Assembly: GCA_934351925.1 (NCBI GenBank)
Contig: CAKRJT010000016.1
Span: 1 to 62,640 of the forward strand
Direction: 5' to 3'
DNA length: 62,640 nucleotides
Source: an uncultured Lachnospiraceae bacterium
GTDB taxonomy: Bacteria > Bacillota > Clostridia > Lachnospirales > Lachnospiraceae
Under the pieces are notes generated by a model, which saw nothing but the letters and a program-made list of their open reading frames with translations, ran no database searches and was not told the DNA's origin. Below, one piece after another: positions 41,363 through 51,320 of this stretch. Made by a program: the position numbers and the translations under genes. Each line of letters begins with the position of its first letter. The stretch's first letter is position 1.

Positions 41363-43129
41363 ATGCAGGAATTTAAGTTTTTATGGAAATATATATCGCG
41401 GCATAAGTGGCGGTATATCGGCGGTATAGCTACATTGTTTGTGGTGGATTTTTTAAATATATATGTGCCTAGGTTTACGGGAGAAGCAACCGATGGACTC
41501 ACCGCACATACACTCAGCTTTAATGGGCTGTTAAGGATTATTGCGGCAATACTGATTGCCGGAGCACTTATAGCTGTCGGACGTTTCTTGTGGAGATTTT
41601 TCCTGTTCGGTGCGGCGAGAAAAATTCAGTATGAGATAAGAAACGATATGTTCATGCATCTTGAGCAGATGTCGGTTGAGTACTATAACGAGCACAAGAC
41701 AGGAGACCTGATGTCAAGGTTTATCAATGACCTCAACTCCATCCGTATGGCTATAGGTATGGCTGTCATATCAGCGTTTGATGCTACGGTAATGGCTGTT
41801 ATGGTTATATGCCAGATGATATTCTATGTCGATTTGAAGCTCACACTGCTTGCAATTATACCTATGATATTCATTTTTGCAGGTGAGTTCTACTATGGTG
41901 CCATTATGGAAAAGCGCTTCAAGGAGAAGCAGGAGGCTCTGTCCGATCTGACCGATATGGTTCAGGAGAGCTTTTCGGGAGTGCGTGTCATAAAGGCTTT
42001 TGTTCAGGAGAGAGCGGAGCTTAAGGCATTTTTAAAGTATAATGACAGTACAAGAGATAAGAATATGAGCGTCGCAAAGCTTCAGGCGGTGGTTATGCCG
42101 ATTCTTGATGTCATCATTGGTGTGAGCAGCCTTATAACCCTTCTCTACGGTGGTTATCTTGCACTTGTGGGAGATATAACACTTGGACGCTTTGTCGCGT
42201 TTAACCAGTATGTGACTATGCTTGTATGGCCTATGCTTGCGGCTGGCGAGAGCATTACCTCAATATCACAGGGACTTGCCTCGGCTAAGCGTGTGAAGGA
42301 GGTCTTAGATGAGAAGCCGGAGATATTTGATGCTCCGGAGGCGGATAAGGTCGAGAGGATTGAAGGACACATAACCTTTAACCACCTTACATTTATACAC
42401 AATGGGCATACTGAACCGACACTCAACGATGTGTGTCTTGATGTGCCGGCAGGTACAACTCTTGCTGTAATCGGAAGAACAGGTAACGGAAAGAGTACGC
42501 TGGTAAACCTCCTGCTGCATCTGTACAACACGAAGCCGGGGATGATACTTATAGACGGAAGAGACATAAATAAGATTCCGTTAAATGTACTGAGAGCCAA
42601 TATCGCGTATGTTCCACAGGATAATTTCCTGTTCTCAGACAGCCTCAGAAACAATATCGCCTTCGGTGCGGATGGCGATGACATGGGCGAAGTTATAAAG
42701 GCAACCAAGGCGGCATGCATACATGACAATATTGTGGCTTTCCCGGATGGCTATGAGACGATAGTCGGCGAGAGAGGAGTGACTCTCTCCGGCGGTCAGA
42801 AGCAGCGAAGCTCAATTGCGAGGGCACTGATGAAGGATGCGCCTATACTCATCCTTGACGATGCACTTTCGGCTGTCGATACCGACACGGAGGAGCATAT
42901 CCTAAGCAATCTGAAGGAGAACAGAAAGGGAAGGACAACCATAATCATCGCACACAGAATTTCTACAATTCAGAATGCGGATGTGATTATGGTGCTTGAT
43001 GACGGAAAGGCTGCCGAGATAGGAAATCACAATGAACTCATGGCTAAAAACGGAATCTATAAGAGCATGTTCGACAAGCAGCAGCTTGAAGCGGCAAAAG
43101 GACAGACGAGCGGGGAGGTGGCTGAATAA
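41363..43129 (+). CDS. ABC exporter half, degenerate-site subunit
   Basis: 588 residues: six transmembrane helices (1-320) then an ATPase domain with Walker A G-R-T-G-N-G-K-S-T, signature L-S-G-G-Q and Walker B I-L-I-L-D-D. The residue after Walker B is Asp instead of the catalytic Glu, as in the degenerate half of heterodimeric exporters such as BmrC/LmrC. Its stop overlaps the start of the second half by one base (TAATG). Export of drugs or peptides is likely. Confidence 0.88.
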   Translation: MQEFKFLWKYISRHKWRYIGGIATLFVVDFLNIYVPRFTGEATDGLTAHTLSFNGLLRIIAAILIAGALIAVGRFLWRFFLFGAARKIQYEIRNDMFMHLEQMSVEYYNEHKTGDLMSRFINDLNSIRMAIGMAVISAFDATVMAVMVICQMIFYVDLKLTLLAIIPMIFIFAGEFYYGAIMEKRFKEKQEALSDLTDMVQESFSGVRVIKAFVQERAELKAFLKYNDSTRDKNMSVAKLQAVVMPILDVIIGVSSLITLLYGGYLALVGDITLGRFVAFNQYVTMLVWPMLAAGESITSISQGLASAKRVKEVLDEKPEIFDAPEADKVERIEGHITFNHLTFIHNGHTEPTLNDVCLDVPAGTTLAVIGRTGNGKSTLVNLLLHLYNTKPGMILIDGRDINKIPLNVLRANIAYVPQDNFLFSDSLRNNIAFGADGDDMGEVIKATKAACIHDNIVAFPDGYETIVGERGVTLSGGQKQRSSIARALMKDAPILILDDALSAVDTDTEEHILSNLKENRKGRTTIIIAHRISTIQNADVIMVLDDGKAAEIGNHNELMAKNGIYKSMFDKQQLEAAKGQTSGEVAE

Positions 43130-45114
43130 TGAAAAGACTTCTAAAATATCTTAAGCCACATGTGCTTACAATGGTTATTGTGTCCGTCATGGTGCTTCTC
43201 ATAACTGTGGTTGAGCTTTACAAGCCTATCATAATCGGTAACGCCATAGACTACTATATAAACGGTTACTACAATCCTTATGCCATCGTCGATGAGGATG
43301 CGGCAGGAGCTATACGCTACGGCGATGTATATATCAGCAAAAATTATGACGCAGCTTCCTATGATGGACCATTCTACCAGATGTTTCTGTACAATGACCG
43401 CTACTACATGGCGGAGAACATAACTACGGATGAATGTGAGATTCTAAAGGAGGCAGGACCGGAGGTGCTTTCGAGCTATGTCGACGGCGCGCGGTGCCTT
43501 TCAAGGGATGAGCTGAAGGATTTGAGGCATTTTGATTTTACCGGGATATGCCACGCCGCGCTCCTGTATCTTGGTGCACTGCTTGCCGGATTCGTGCTGA
43601 ATGCATTGCAGACATATCTGTTACAGAAGCTTGGACAGGATATAATCTATAAGATGAGGGAGGAGCTGTTTGCACATATTCACAGCCTTTCACTCAGCTT
43701 TTTCAACACACAGCCTGTCGGCAAGCTGGTGACGAGAGTTACGAATGATACCGAGGCGGTAAATGAGATGTTCTCCGGTGTGCTTGTAAGACTTTTTAAG
43801 AATATTGTAAAGATTATCGGTTATGCGGTGGTCATGCTCTCAATCAATGTAAAGCTTGCGGGCTATTCATTTTTACTCCTGCCGGTAATAGGCGTGCTCA
43901 CATTCGTGTTCAGACATCTGTCGAGGCAGGCGTACAGAATAACAAGAAATAAGATTACGGATATAAATACATTCCTCTCGGAAAATATATCGGGCATGAA
44001 GCTTATCCAGATATTCACGCGGGAGAAGGAAAAATATGACCAGTTCGAGGAGAAGAGCATGGGACTTTTCAAGGCAGGCTTCAGGGAGGTAATGATATTT
44101 GCCATTTTCAGACCTGTCATCTACTTCCTGTCGATTGTGGCGCTTGTCATAATCATCGGACGCGGAGGAAGCCTTGTGCTCGGAGGTGCGATCTCAATAG
44201 GTACACTTTATATTTTCATAAACTATATAAGCTCCTTCTTCGACCCGATTCAGGAGCTTGCAGAGCAGTTCGGAACACTCCAGTCATCACTTGCTTCGGC
44301 TGAGAAGATGTTCCAGATTCTCGATGTGAAGCCTGAAATTGTCAATCCTTCACACCCTGTCGATGTCAAGGTTGACGGCAAAATCGAGTTCAAGAATGTA
44401 TGGTTTGCCTATGAGAAGGATGAGTACATCCTAAAGGATGTAAGCTTCACGATCAATCCGGGTGAGAAGGTTGCCTTTGTCGGTGCAACCGGTGCGGGAA
44501 AGAGCTCGATTCTCAACCTTATCGGACGCTATTTTGACATTCAGAAGGGTGAAATCCTTATCGACGGTGTGAACATAAAGGACATTGATACCGATGTGCT
44601 CCGTGGTGCGATAGGTCAGGTACAGCAGGATGTATTCCTCTTCACCGGAGACATAAAGAGCAATATCTCGCTCAGAAACGAGAATATAACTCTTGACGAG
44701 ATTAAGGCTGCGGCAAAATATGTCAATGCGGACAGCTTTATAAGCAAAATGCCGGGCGGCTATGATGAGCCGGTTACGGAGAGAGGTTCAACTCTCTCGG
44801 CAGGACAGAGGCAGCTCATATCCTTTGCAAGAACACTTGCGTACAAGCCTTCGATTCTTGTGCTTGATGAGGCTACAGCCAACATTGACACCGAGACAGA
44901 GAGTCTGATAACGGAGGCTATGGAGAAGCTGATGACCGGAAGAACCACCATCATGGTTGCCCACAGACTTTCGACAATCCAGCATGCCGATAAGATTATG
45001 GTCATGGATAAGGGAAGAATCGTTGAATCAGGAAATCATCAGGAGCTTCTTATGCAGAACGGTGTGTACAGAAAGCTTTATGACTTACAGCTTGCGGCAG
45101 AGGTGACACGGTAG
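43129..45114 (+). CDS. ABC exporter half, catalytic subunit
   Basis: 661 residues. An extra ~110-residue extracellular insertion between helices 1 and 2 (around 40-140) matches the BmrD/YheH-type subunit. The ATPase domain has G-A-T-G-A-G-K-S-S, signature L-S-A-G-Q and Walker B L-V-L-D-E with the catalytic Glu present. It complements the degenerate partner upstream, giving one working ATP site per dimer. Confidence 0.88.
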   Translation: MKRLLKYLKPHVLTMVIVSVMVLLITVVELYKPIIIGNAIDYYINGYYNPYAIVDEDAAGAIRYGDVYISKNYDAASYDGPFYQMFLYNDRYYMAENITTDECEILKEAGPEVLSSYVDGARCLSRDELKDLRHFDFTGICHAALLYLGALLAGFVLNALQTYLLQKLGQDIIYKMREELFAHIHSLSLSFFNTQPVGKLVTRVTNDTEAVNEMFSGVLVRLFKNIVKIIGYAVVMLSINVKLAGYSFLLLPVIGVLTFVFRHLSRQAYRITRNKITDINTFLSENISGMKLIQIFTREKEKYDQFEEKSMGLFKAGFREVMIFAIFRPVIYFLSIVALVIIIGRGGSLVLGGAISIGTLYIFINYISSFFDPIQELAEQFGTLQSSLASAEKMFQILDVKPEIVNPSHPVDVKVDGKIEFKNVWFAYEKDEYILKDVSFTINPGEKVAFVGATGAGKSSILNLIGRYFDIQKGEILIDGVNIKDIDTDVLRGAIGQVQQDVFLFTGDIKSNISLRNENITLDEIKAAAKYVNADSFISKMPGGYDEPVTERGSTLSAGQRQLISFARTLAYKPSILVLDEATANIDTETESLITEAMEKLMTGRTTIMVAHRLSTIQHADKIMVMDKGRIVESGNHQELLMQNGVYRKLYDLQLAAEVTR

Positions 45115-45158
45115 GAAAAAATAACCTTCGGGAATGTTTCTTAGGGTGACGCGGCAGC

Positions 45159-45216
45159 AAATAAGACCTTGAATGAAATGCAGGAAATAACTGTATTCAT
45201 TCAAGGTCTTATTTTT
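45159..45216. terminator. Bidirectional terminator
   Basis: AAATAAGACCTTGAATG at 45159-45175 pairs with CATTCAAGGTCTTATTT at 45198-45214, with T-runs on both strands. It ends the exporter operon and the convergent zinc-ribbon gene. Confidence 0.85.
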
Positions 45217-45311
45217 AATTGGCAGGTTTATTTTCAATAAACTAAATTCTATAATCATATCTCCGGCTTCGAGGGCTTTCTGCCGAAACCGGATTGGCGT
45301 CACGCTTTTGA

Positions 45312-45920
45312 TTATTTCCCGGTTATCAGCGGAAGGAGCCTGGACTTTATAAGTGAGCCGAATGACATTACTATCATTGCGATAAGCTCGATATAAAAAC
45401 CGATGCTAGGATATACCTTTATCGCATCCGAAAAATATTCCAAACCGCCAAGCACATCTGAAATATCACTCTTGATACCTATTAATGTGATGAGGAAGAA
45501 TGCCAGAGCGACATAAGATGTAATTCTTGCAAAAAGCTTCTTGCCGAATAAATTGGCTGCTATGTATACGAGAAGCACAATGGTGATAAATACGGCATTG
45601 CTTGTTGTTCCGGAAAAGAAGTTGACGGACTGCTTTGCCTTCTCACCAAAAAATTCTACCTTACATGTAAGATAAGGTAAGAAAAGAGCGATAAATGCAA
45701 CTACAGCGGCTATGAGCCCTGAAAAGTAAATGTTCTCCTTTACAATTGAAAAATCCATGTTTCCGATTTTAAAGGATACGAGCGGTCTGCCCGGTGCAGC
45801 AGGGGCAGAAGCAGCAGATGAAGTGGCAGCAGTCTGAGCCGGAGCGGCTATTCTGGCTCCGCAGCTGCCGCAGAATAATGCGCCATCTTCAAGTTGTGTT
45901 CCACAATTTGGACAAAACAT
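45312..45920 (-). CDS. Zinc-ribbon membrane protein
   Basis: 202 residues. The N-terminal zinc ribbon C-P-N-C-G...C-G-S-C-G (3-22) is followed by an Ala/Pro-rich linker and four transmembrane helices. Such proteins are common and uncharacterised in Clostridia. AGGAGG precedes the ATG. Confidence 0.75.
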   Translation of the reverse strand: MFCPNCGTQLEDGALFCGSCGARIAAPAQTAATSSAASAPAAPGRPLVSFKIGNMDFSIVKENIYFSGLIAAVVAFIALFLPYLTCKVEFFGEKAKQSVNFFSGTTSNAVFITIVLLVYIAANLFGKKLFARITSYVALAFFLITLIGIKSDISDVLGGLEYFSDAIKVYPSIGFYIELIAMIVMSFGSLIKSRLLPLITGK

Positions 45921-46096
45921 AATAAATCCTCCTGTTAAATTTATAAAAAATTAATATTTTCTATTACATTAACACAATAAAGTGTACGTGGCAATACCTA
46001 AATGCTATGATGTTGGGGGGCATATTGAAAGGATGTATTATGCCAGCCGGAGGTGTGACAGAATTTCAACAAATTATAGAAAATAAAATGTATATA

Positions 46097-46105
46097 TGTT
46101 ATAAT
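46097..46105 (+). promoter_or_regulatory. Extended -10 promoter of yitT
   Basis: TGTTATAAT lies about 65 bases before the ATG at 46169. It lies inside the longer open frame, which argues for the shorter protein start. Confidence 0.5.
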
Positions 46106-46168
46106 AACAAAGCTGTCAAAACAACGAAATTATTATTTGATGGAAAAATAAGGATAGGAATAAAGATT

Positions 46169-47035
46169 ATGGAATTAAAAAGTAAAGTGGGACAGACTGT
46201 GCTTGAGTATCTGATGCTTACTCTTGCCACCCTTGTTCTGGTAATCGGTGTGTATGTTTTCAAATTCCCGAACAATTTTTCATTCGGAGGAGTAACGGGT
46301 ATCTCAGTTATTTTAGGTGCTGTACTGCCGTTTTCACCTGCGTGGTTCACATTTGTCATTAACATGGTTCTGCTTGTGGTGGGATTTATCTTTCTTGGAA
46401 AAAGCTTCGGAATTAAGACGGTGTATGTCAGTGTGCTCACCTCGGTGGGGCTTAGCGTGTGCGAGAAGCTGTTCCCGATGGACGGGCCACTCACAAACCA
46501 GCCCGTGCTCGAGCTCATATTCGCAATAGTGCTCCCTGCGGTCAGCGCGGCTATGATGTTTAATATGAATGCGTCGGGCGGCGGCACGGATATCATCGCG
46601 ATGATATTGAAAAAATACACCAGCTTTAACATAGGCGTCGCACTTTTTATCGTCGATTTAGCGATAACGGTGGCGGCATGTATGGTATTTGATATCGAGA
46701 CGGGACTTTTCTCATTTGTAGGACTTATGGCTAAGACGCTCGTAATCGATGGCACGATTGAGAATGTAAATCTGTGCAAATATTTTACAATCATAACTGA
46801 CTCACCGGACGATATTGTTATGTTCATTCACAATGAGCTCGGAAAGGGGGCAACCACCTTCAAGGCTGAGGGCTCCTTTACACACAGGCAGAAGTATGTT
46901 ATTCTCACTGTCCTAAAGAGAGGACAGGCTGTCGAGCTTCGAAACTATATCAAGCTTAACCATGGCAAGGATACCTTCATTATGATAACGAACAGTAGTG
47001 AGATTATCGGCAAGGGCTTTAGAGGTTTAAACTGA
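46169..47035 (+). CDS. YitT family membrane protein
   Basis: 288 residues: five or six transmembrane helices (~10-180) with G-G-V-T-G-I-S and A-S-G-G-G-T-D-I-I, then a C-terminal DUF2179 domain (I-T-D-S-P-D-D-I, G-K-G-A-T). The start at 46169 is chosen over 46007 because an extended -10 lies between them. The transported compound of the family is not established. Confidence 0.82.
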   Translation: MELKSKVGQTVLEYLMLTLATLVLVIGVYVFKFPNNFSFGGVTGISVILGAVLPFSPAWFTFVINMVLLVVGFIFLGKSFGIKTVYVSVLTSVGLSVCEKLFPMDGPLTNQPVLELIFAIVLPAVSAAMMFNMNASGGGTDIIAMILKKYTSFNIGVALFIVDLAITVAACMVFDIETGLFSFVGLMAKTLVIDGTIENVNLCKYFTIITDSPDDIVMFIHNELGKGATTFKAEGSFTHRQKYVILTVLKRGQAVELRNYIKLNHGKDTFIMITNSSEIIGKGFRGLN

Positions 47036-47079
47036 AACAGATTGACTAAAGCAAAGAATAGGGATATATTTACTAATAA

Positions 47080-47385
47080 GATTCGTGTGTCAAAACATGC
47101 CAATTTAATGTATGAGTGTATAACGTATTATATTTATGCATATCAGCTCCATTGTCCGAAGCAAGATGTTCTAAGAACTCTGATAAAGACCTTCTATATT
47201 TACGCCACCGAAGCAAAGCATATATCCGTGTATGCATTGCTTCTAAAGCAGCCTCCATGCTGCTTTTGGCTGGGGACTTAGCAGAGTTCTAAGAACATCT
47301 AAGCTTCTCCCAAAAGTCGTGATACGCATAAATACAATACGTTATACACAGCTAAGTATATATAGCATGTTTTGACATACGAATC
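47080..47385. repeat. 306-bp nested palindromic element
   Basis: Three nested arm pairs fold the whole element into one long hairpin: 47080-47099 with 47366-47385 (19/20), 47116-47144 with 47321-47349 (27/29), and 47164-47182 with 47282-47300 (18/19). Two smaller hairpins fill the centre (GAAGCAA/TTGCTTC and AAAGCAGC/GCTGCTTT). It looks like a miniature inverted-repeat element or a large structured RNA, and fills the gap between yitT and trpS. No coding frame inside is credible. Confidence 0.8.
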
Positions 47386-47457
47386 CTGCTAAGTATTTTA
47401 TAGAAAATGTATAGTGCATGCGGCATGGATATGCGCCTGCAGGACGGAGGAGAATTT

Positions 47458-48549
47458 ATGGGAAAGATTATTTTAACGGGTGACAGACCTACAGGAAGAC
47501 TTCATATAGGTCATTATGTGGGCTCTCTTAAAAGAAGAGTGGAGCTTCAGAATTCAGGGGAATATGATAAGATTTTCATAATGATAGCCGATGCACAGGC
47601 ACTTACGGACAATGCGGACAATCCTGAGAAGGTAAGACAGAACATAATCGAGGTTGCACTTGACTATCTCTCTGTCGGACTTGACCCTTCTAAGTCGACA
47701 CTGTTCATTCAGTCGCAGATATCGGAACTTACGGAGCTCACCTTCTATTACAGCAATCTTGTAACAGTGTCAAGACTTCAGCGCAACCCTACAGTTAAGG
47801 CTGAGATACAGATGAGAGGCTTTGAGACAAGTATTCCGGTCGGATTTTTCACATATCCAATAAGCCAGGCTGCCGACATTACGGCTTTTAAGGCGACGAC
47901 GGTTCCTGTTGGAGAGGATCAGCTTCCTATGCTCGAGCAGACGAAGGAGATTGTACGAAGCTTCAACAGAATATACGGCGATACGCTGGTTGAGCCGGAG
48001 ATACTTCTCCCTGACAACAAGGCGTGCCTAAGACTTCCGGGCATCGACGGAAAGGCTAAGATGAGCAAGTCGCTTGGCAACTGCATCTACCTTGCAGAGT
48101 CCGAGGCTGACGTCAAGGAAAAGATTATGAGAAATATGTTCACCGACCCTAACCATATCAGGGTTGAGGACCCGGGACAGATTGAGGGCAACATGGTATT
48201 CACATACCTCGATGCTTTCTGCAAGCCGGAGCATTTTGCAGAGTATCTTCCGGATTATGCTGATCTTGATGAGCTTAAGGCTCATTACAGACGCGGCGGA
48301 CTCGGTGATGTTAAGGTAAAGAAGTTCCTCATAAATGTAATGAACGAGGAGCTCAATCCTATTCGTGCCAGAAGAAAAGAGTACGAGAAGGACATCGCGT
48401 ATGTGTACGAGGTTCTAAGGAAGGGAAGCGAGGCTGCGAGGGAGGTTGCGGCTAAGACACTTGACGATGTAAAAAATTCGATGAAGATTAATTATTTTGC
48501 AGATCAGGCACTTATTGACGAGCATATCAGAAAGTATCAGGGTCAGTAA
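47458..48549 (+). CDS. trpS: Tryptophanyl-tRNA synthetase
   Basis: 363 residues, class I synthetase. H-I-G-H at 16-19 and K-M-S-K-S near 202 are the ATP-binding signatures. GGAGG eight bases before the ATG at 47458 decides the start. No T-box leader is visible; the palindromic element occupies the place where one is often found. Full length. Confidence 0.95.
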   Translation: MGKIILTGDRPTGRLHIGHYVGSLKRRVELQNSGEYDKIFIMIADAQALTDNADNPEKVRQNIIEVALDYLSVGLDPSKSTLFIQSQISELTELTFYYSNLVTVSRLQRNPTVKAEIQMRGFETSIPVGFFTYPISQAADITAFKATTVPVGEDQLPMLEQTKEIVRSFNRIYGDTLVEPEILLPDNKACLRLPGIDGKAKMSKSLGNCIYLAESEADVKEKIMRNMFTDPNHIRVEDPGQIEGNMVFTYLDAFCKPEHFAEYLPDYADLDELKAHYRRGGLGDVKVKKFLINVMNEELNPIRARRKEYEKDIAYVYEVLRKGSEAAREVAAKTLDDVKNSMKINYFADQALIDEHIRKYQGQ

Positions 48550-48595
48550 AAATATATTTTTGCCGTCGACAAAAGGCGGCGGAATGGAGATTTAT

Positions 48596-49231
48596 ATGGA
48601 AATCATTTCATTGGCGGACAAGAGATTTAGAAAGTACGGAAAGGTTATCAAAAACATTGATTTTGGATCACTCGTTGAGGATATGAAAAAGACGGAGCTT
48701 CCGGAGGGCGTTGTGTATGAGCCGTCGGTGGAGAGCCTTGAGAGTCTGGCTGTTGCGAGGGAGATTAAGGATAAGTTCTATGGAGAACTTCCTATACAGA
48801 TAGGTTACTGCAACGGACACAACCAGCTCCTCAATGCGGCTGAGTATCACAGAAGCTCAGAGATAAATGTGGCAGCGACGGATGCTGTTCTCATTCTTGG
48901 AAATCTGTGGGATGTGGAGGATGATTTCACATATGACACATCGAAGATGGAGGCATTTCTCGTCCCTGCGGGAACGGCGGTTGAGTTATATGCGACCACG
49001 CTCCATTATGCACCGTGCGGAGCGGACAATAAGGGCTTTCAGGTGGCTGTAGTGCTCCCGAAGGGAACGAACTATGAGCTTGCCACAGAGCATGCGAAGT
49101 GTCCTGTATGCGGCGGTGAGGATGCGCTCATCACAGCGACGAACAAGTGGCTCATCGGACATGAGGAAGGCGGACTTCCTAAGGGAAGCTTCATCGGACT
49201 CAAGGGAAAAAATCTCAACATTGCGGAATAA
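48596..49231 (+). CDS. DUF4867 family protein
   Basis: 211 residues, a cupin-like beta-barrel with Y-C-N-G-H-N near residue 70 and a distinctive H-Y-A-P-C-G block, followed by a C-P-V-C-G motif. DUF4867 proteins are found near sugar-catabolism genes and may be isomerases; the function is not established. The start at 48596 is favoured by GGAG six bases upstream; 48584 is also possible. Confidence 0.72.
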   Translation: MEIISLADKRFRKYGKVIKNIDFGSLVEDMKKTELPEGVVYEPSVESLESLAVAREIKDKFYGELPIQIGYCNGHNQLLNAAEYHRSSEINVAATDAVLILGNLWDVEDDFTYDTSKMEAFLVPAGTAVELYATTLHYAPCGADNKGFQVAVVLPKGTNYELATEHAKCPVCGGEDALITATNKWLIGHEEGGLPKGSFIGLKGKNLNIAE

Positions 49232-49245
49232 GAGGTGGCGTATAG

Positions 49246-49476
49246 ATGCGTACCATGCAGTTTAAGATGGAGAGACCCGGTCAGGTGGAGGTGGGGCAGA
49301 TGGTGGATATCACGGAGGGGAAGCTTCCGTCGAGTTTCTACTATACGATAGAGCCTGCGGCAGCGATGTCGGGCAATTACCGTCTCGCCGAGAGACTTAT
49401 GGCAAGGAAGGGCAAAGTTACGGACGTAGAGGAGACACCGAGAGGCTTCTTTGTGACATGTGAATTTGATGAATAG
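49246..49476 (+). CDS. Hypothetical protein, 76 aa
   Basis: ATG at 49246, 15 bases after the DUF4867 stop, with AGAGGTGG upstream. The product is soluble and beta-rich (V-T-D-V-E-E-T-P-R-G-F-F-V at the end) with no membrane segment. It is probably co-transcribed with DUF4867 and ends at a terminator. I do not recognise the family. Confidence 0.6.
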   Translation: MRTMQFKMERPGQVEVGQMVDITEGKLPSSFYYTIEPAAAMSGNYRLAERLMARKGKVTDVEETPRGFFVTCEFDE

Positions 49477-49482
49477 AAAATG

Positions 49483-49526
49483 CGGCAGATGCAGGAAAAT
49501 AATTATCCTGTATCTGCCGTTTGATT
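49483..49526 (+). terminator. Rho-independent terminator
   Basis: CGGCAGAT-CAGGA pairs with TCCTG-ATCTGCCG with one bulge on each side, followed by TTTGATTTT. Confidence 0.8.
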
Positions 49527-49658
49527 TTACATGGAATATACTCGGAATATTGGTGTTTTAGCTTGACATGGCGGCGATATCATGTATAATAGTGCTTGGT
49601 TTAGCGTCGCTAAACTTTTTGTTTAATTATTTGCATCGCATGACGGGAGGTATCCACA

Positions 49659-50192
49659 TTGCAGATTGGCAGTAAGATAAAGGAACTTAGAGTTTTAAAA
49701 GGACTAACGCAGGAGGAGCTCGCGGACAGGGCAGAGTTGTCGAAGGGCTTCATATCACAGCTTGAGAGGGATCTTACGTCACCGTCCATAGCGACGCTTG
49801 TTGATATTTTGCAGTGTCTTGGCACTGACCTTAAGACCTTCTTTGACGATACGCAGGACGACCGCGTTGTGTTCAAGAAGGAAGATTATTTTGAAAAGAC
49901 GGACATGGAGCTTCATAACAAGATAGAGTGGATAATTCCTAATGCACAGAAGAACATTATGGAGCCCATAAGACTGACACTTGAGCCGGGAGGCTCGACC
50001 TATCCTGATAATCCGCATGAGGGTGAGGAGTTCGGATATGTGCTGTCGGGTGCCATCAGTATTATATTGGGAAATAAGAGATACAAGGCGAAGAAGGGGG
50101 AGTCATTCTACTTTGAGCCGAAGTACAAGCACTATATAGAGTCGAAGAGCGGAGCAGTTATCATATGGGTTAGCTCGCCGCCAAGCTTCTAG
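49659..50192 (+). CDS. Xre-type regulator with cupin domain (PuuR-like)
   Basis: 177 residues. The helix-turn-helix at ~5-60 has L-T-Q-E-E-L-A-D-R-A-E-L-S-K-G-F-I-S-Q-L-E, and the C-terminal cupin at ~105-175 has H-E-G-E-E-F-G-Y-V-L-S-G. The start is TTG, chosen because GGGAGG lies eight bases upstream and no ATG is in frame nearby. The gene directly precedes the potABCD-like genes (23 bases), so it probably represses or activates polyamine uptake. Confidence 0.88.
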   Translation: MQIGSKIKELRVLKGLTQEELADRAELSKGFISQLERDLTSPSIATLVDILQCLGTDLKTFFDDTQDDRVVFKKEDYFEKTDMELHNKIEWIIPNAQKNIMEPIRLTLEPGGSTYPDNPHEGEEFGYVLSGAISIILGNKRYKAKKGESFYFEPKYKHYIESKSGAVIIWVSSPPSF

Positions 50193-50214
50193 CAGAATGT
50201 GAAGGAGAATAATT

Positions 50215-51258
50215 ATGAGCAACAAGATAATTGAATTAAAGGGATTGACCAAGAACTTTGATGACCAGCAGGTACTTAAAGGAATTGACCTAAATATATA
50301 CGAGAATGAGTTTCTCACGCTGTTAGGGCCGAGCGGCTGCGGCAAGACGACTATACTCAGGATAATAGCGGGCTTTGAGGAGCCGAGCAAGGGAGAGCTT
50401 CTTTTTAACGGAATTGACATCTCCAAGGTTCCGCCTTACAAGAGGGAGATTAACACGGTTTTCCAGAAATATGCGCTTTTTCCGTTCATGAATGTTCATG
50501 ACAATGTGGCATTCGGGCTTAATTTAAAGAAGGTTGACAAGTCGGTCGTGGATCAGAAAGTCAGCCGTATGTTAAAGCTTGTCGGACTCGAAGGCTTTGA
50601 AAAGAGAGATGTTACACTTCTGTCAGGAGGACAGCAGCAGAGAGTTGCGATTGCGAGAGCGCTTGTAAATGAGCCGAAGGTGCTTCTCTTAGATGAACCG
50701 CTCGGGGCGCTCGATGCGAAGCTTCGAAAGGAGATGCAGTTCGAGCTTAAGAAAATCCAGAAGGAAGTCGGAATTACCTTCATTTTCGTGACACATGACC
50801 AGGAGGAGGCGCTCTCAATGTCGGATACCGTGGTTGTAATGAACAATGGTATTATTCAGCAGATTGGCTCTCCTGAGGATATATACAATGAGCCGGAGAA
50901 CAGATTTGTTGCGAACTTTATCGGTGACTCGAATATCATAGAGGGAAATATGATAAGGGACTGTCTCGTGTGCTTCGACGGAATAGAGTTCCCTTGTGTG
51001 GACAAGGGCTTTAAGGAGAATGAGGAAGTCGAGGTGGTGCTCCGGCCTGAGGATATAGATATCGTTGAGCCTGAGAAGAGCAAGCTTAAGGGTACGGTTG
51101 CTTCTATAGTGTTTAAGGGTGTTCACTATGAGATTATAGTGAAAACCGACCGCCGCGATTACAAAATTCACACGACGGACTACCATGAGGTCGGAAAGGC
51201 TGTGGGACTTAGCTTCACCGACGAGGATATTCATGTAATGTACACAATGGAAAACTAA
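50215..51258 (+). CDS. potA: Spermidine/putrescine ABC importer ATPase
   Basis: 347 residues. Walker A is G-P-S-G-C-G-K-T-T, signature L-S-G-G-Q-Q-Q-R, Walker B L-L-L-D-E-P, and there is a C-terminal TOBE-type regulatory domain with V-L-R-P-E-D-I. It powers polyamine import. AAGGAG precedes the ATG. Confidence 0.92.
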   Translation: MSNKIIELKGLTKNFDDQQVLKGIDLNIYENEFLTLLGPSGCGKTTILRIIAGFEEPSKGELLFNGIDISKVPPYKREINTVFQKYALFPFMNVHDNVAFGLNLKKVDKSVVDQKVSRMLKLVGLEGFEKRDVTLLSGGQQQRVAIARALVNEPKVLLLDEPLGALDAKLRKEMQFELKKIQKEVGITFIFVTHDQEEALSMSDTVVVMNNGIIQQIGSPEDIYNEPENRFVANFIGDSNIIEGNMIRDCLVCFDGIEFPCVDKGFKENEEVEVVLRPEDIDIVEPEKSKLKGTVASIVFKGVHYEIIVKTDRRDYKIHTTDYHEVGKAVGLSFTDEDIHVMYTMEN

Positions 51259-51320
51259 GGACGGTTTCAAATACTGTTAAAGTCACTGCAAAGTGGTGAC
51301 ATGGAGGAATAGAAAATATT

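Noticed and set aside
46007..46168. Longer YitT start
   Set aside because: An extended -10 promoter at 46097-46105 lies inside it, and the family's first helix begins right after the ATG at 46169.
47036..47457. T-box before trpS and a 79-codon frame inside the palindrome
   Set aside because: No T-box sequence was found, and the frame only exists because both arms of the palindrome are open; its composition is not protein-like.
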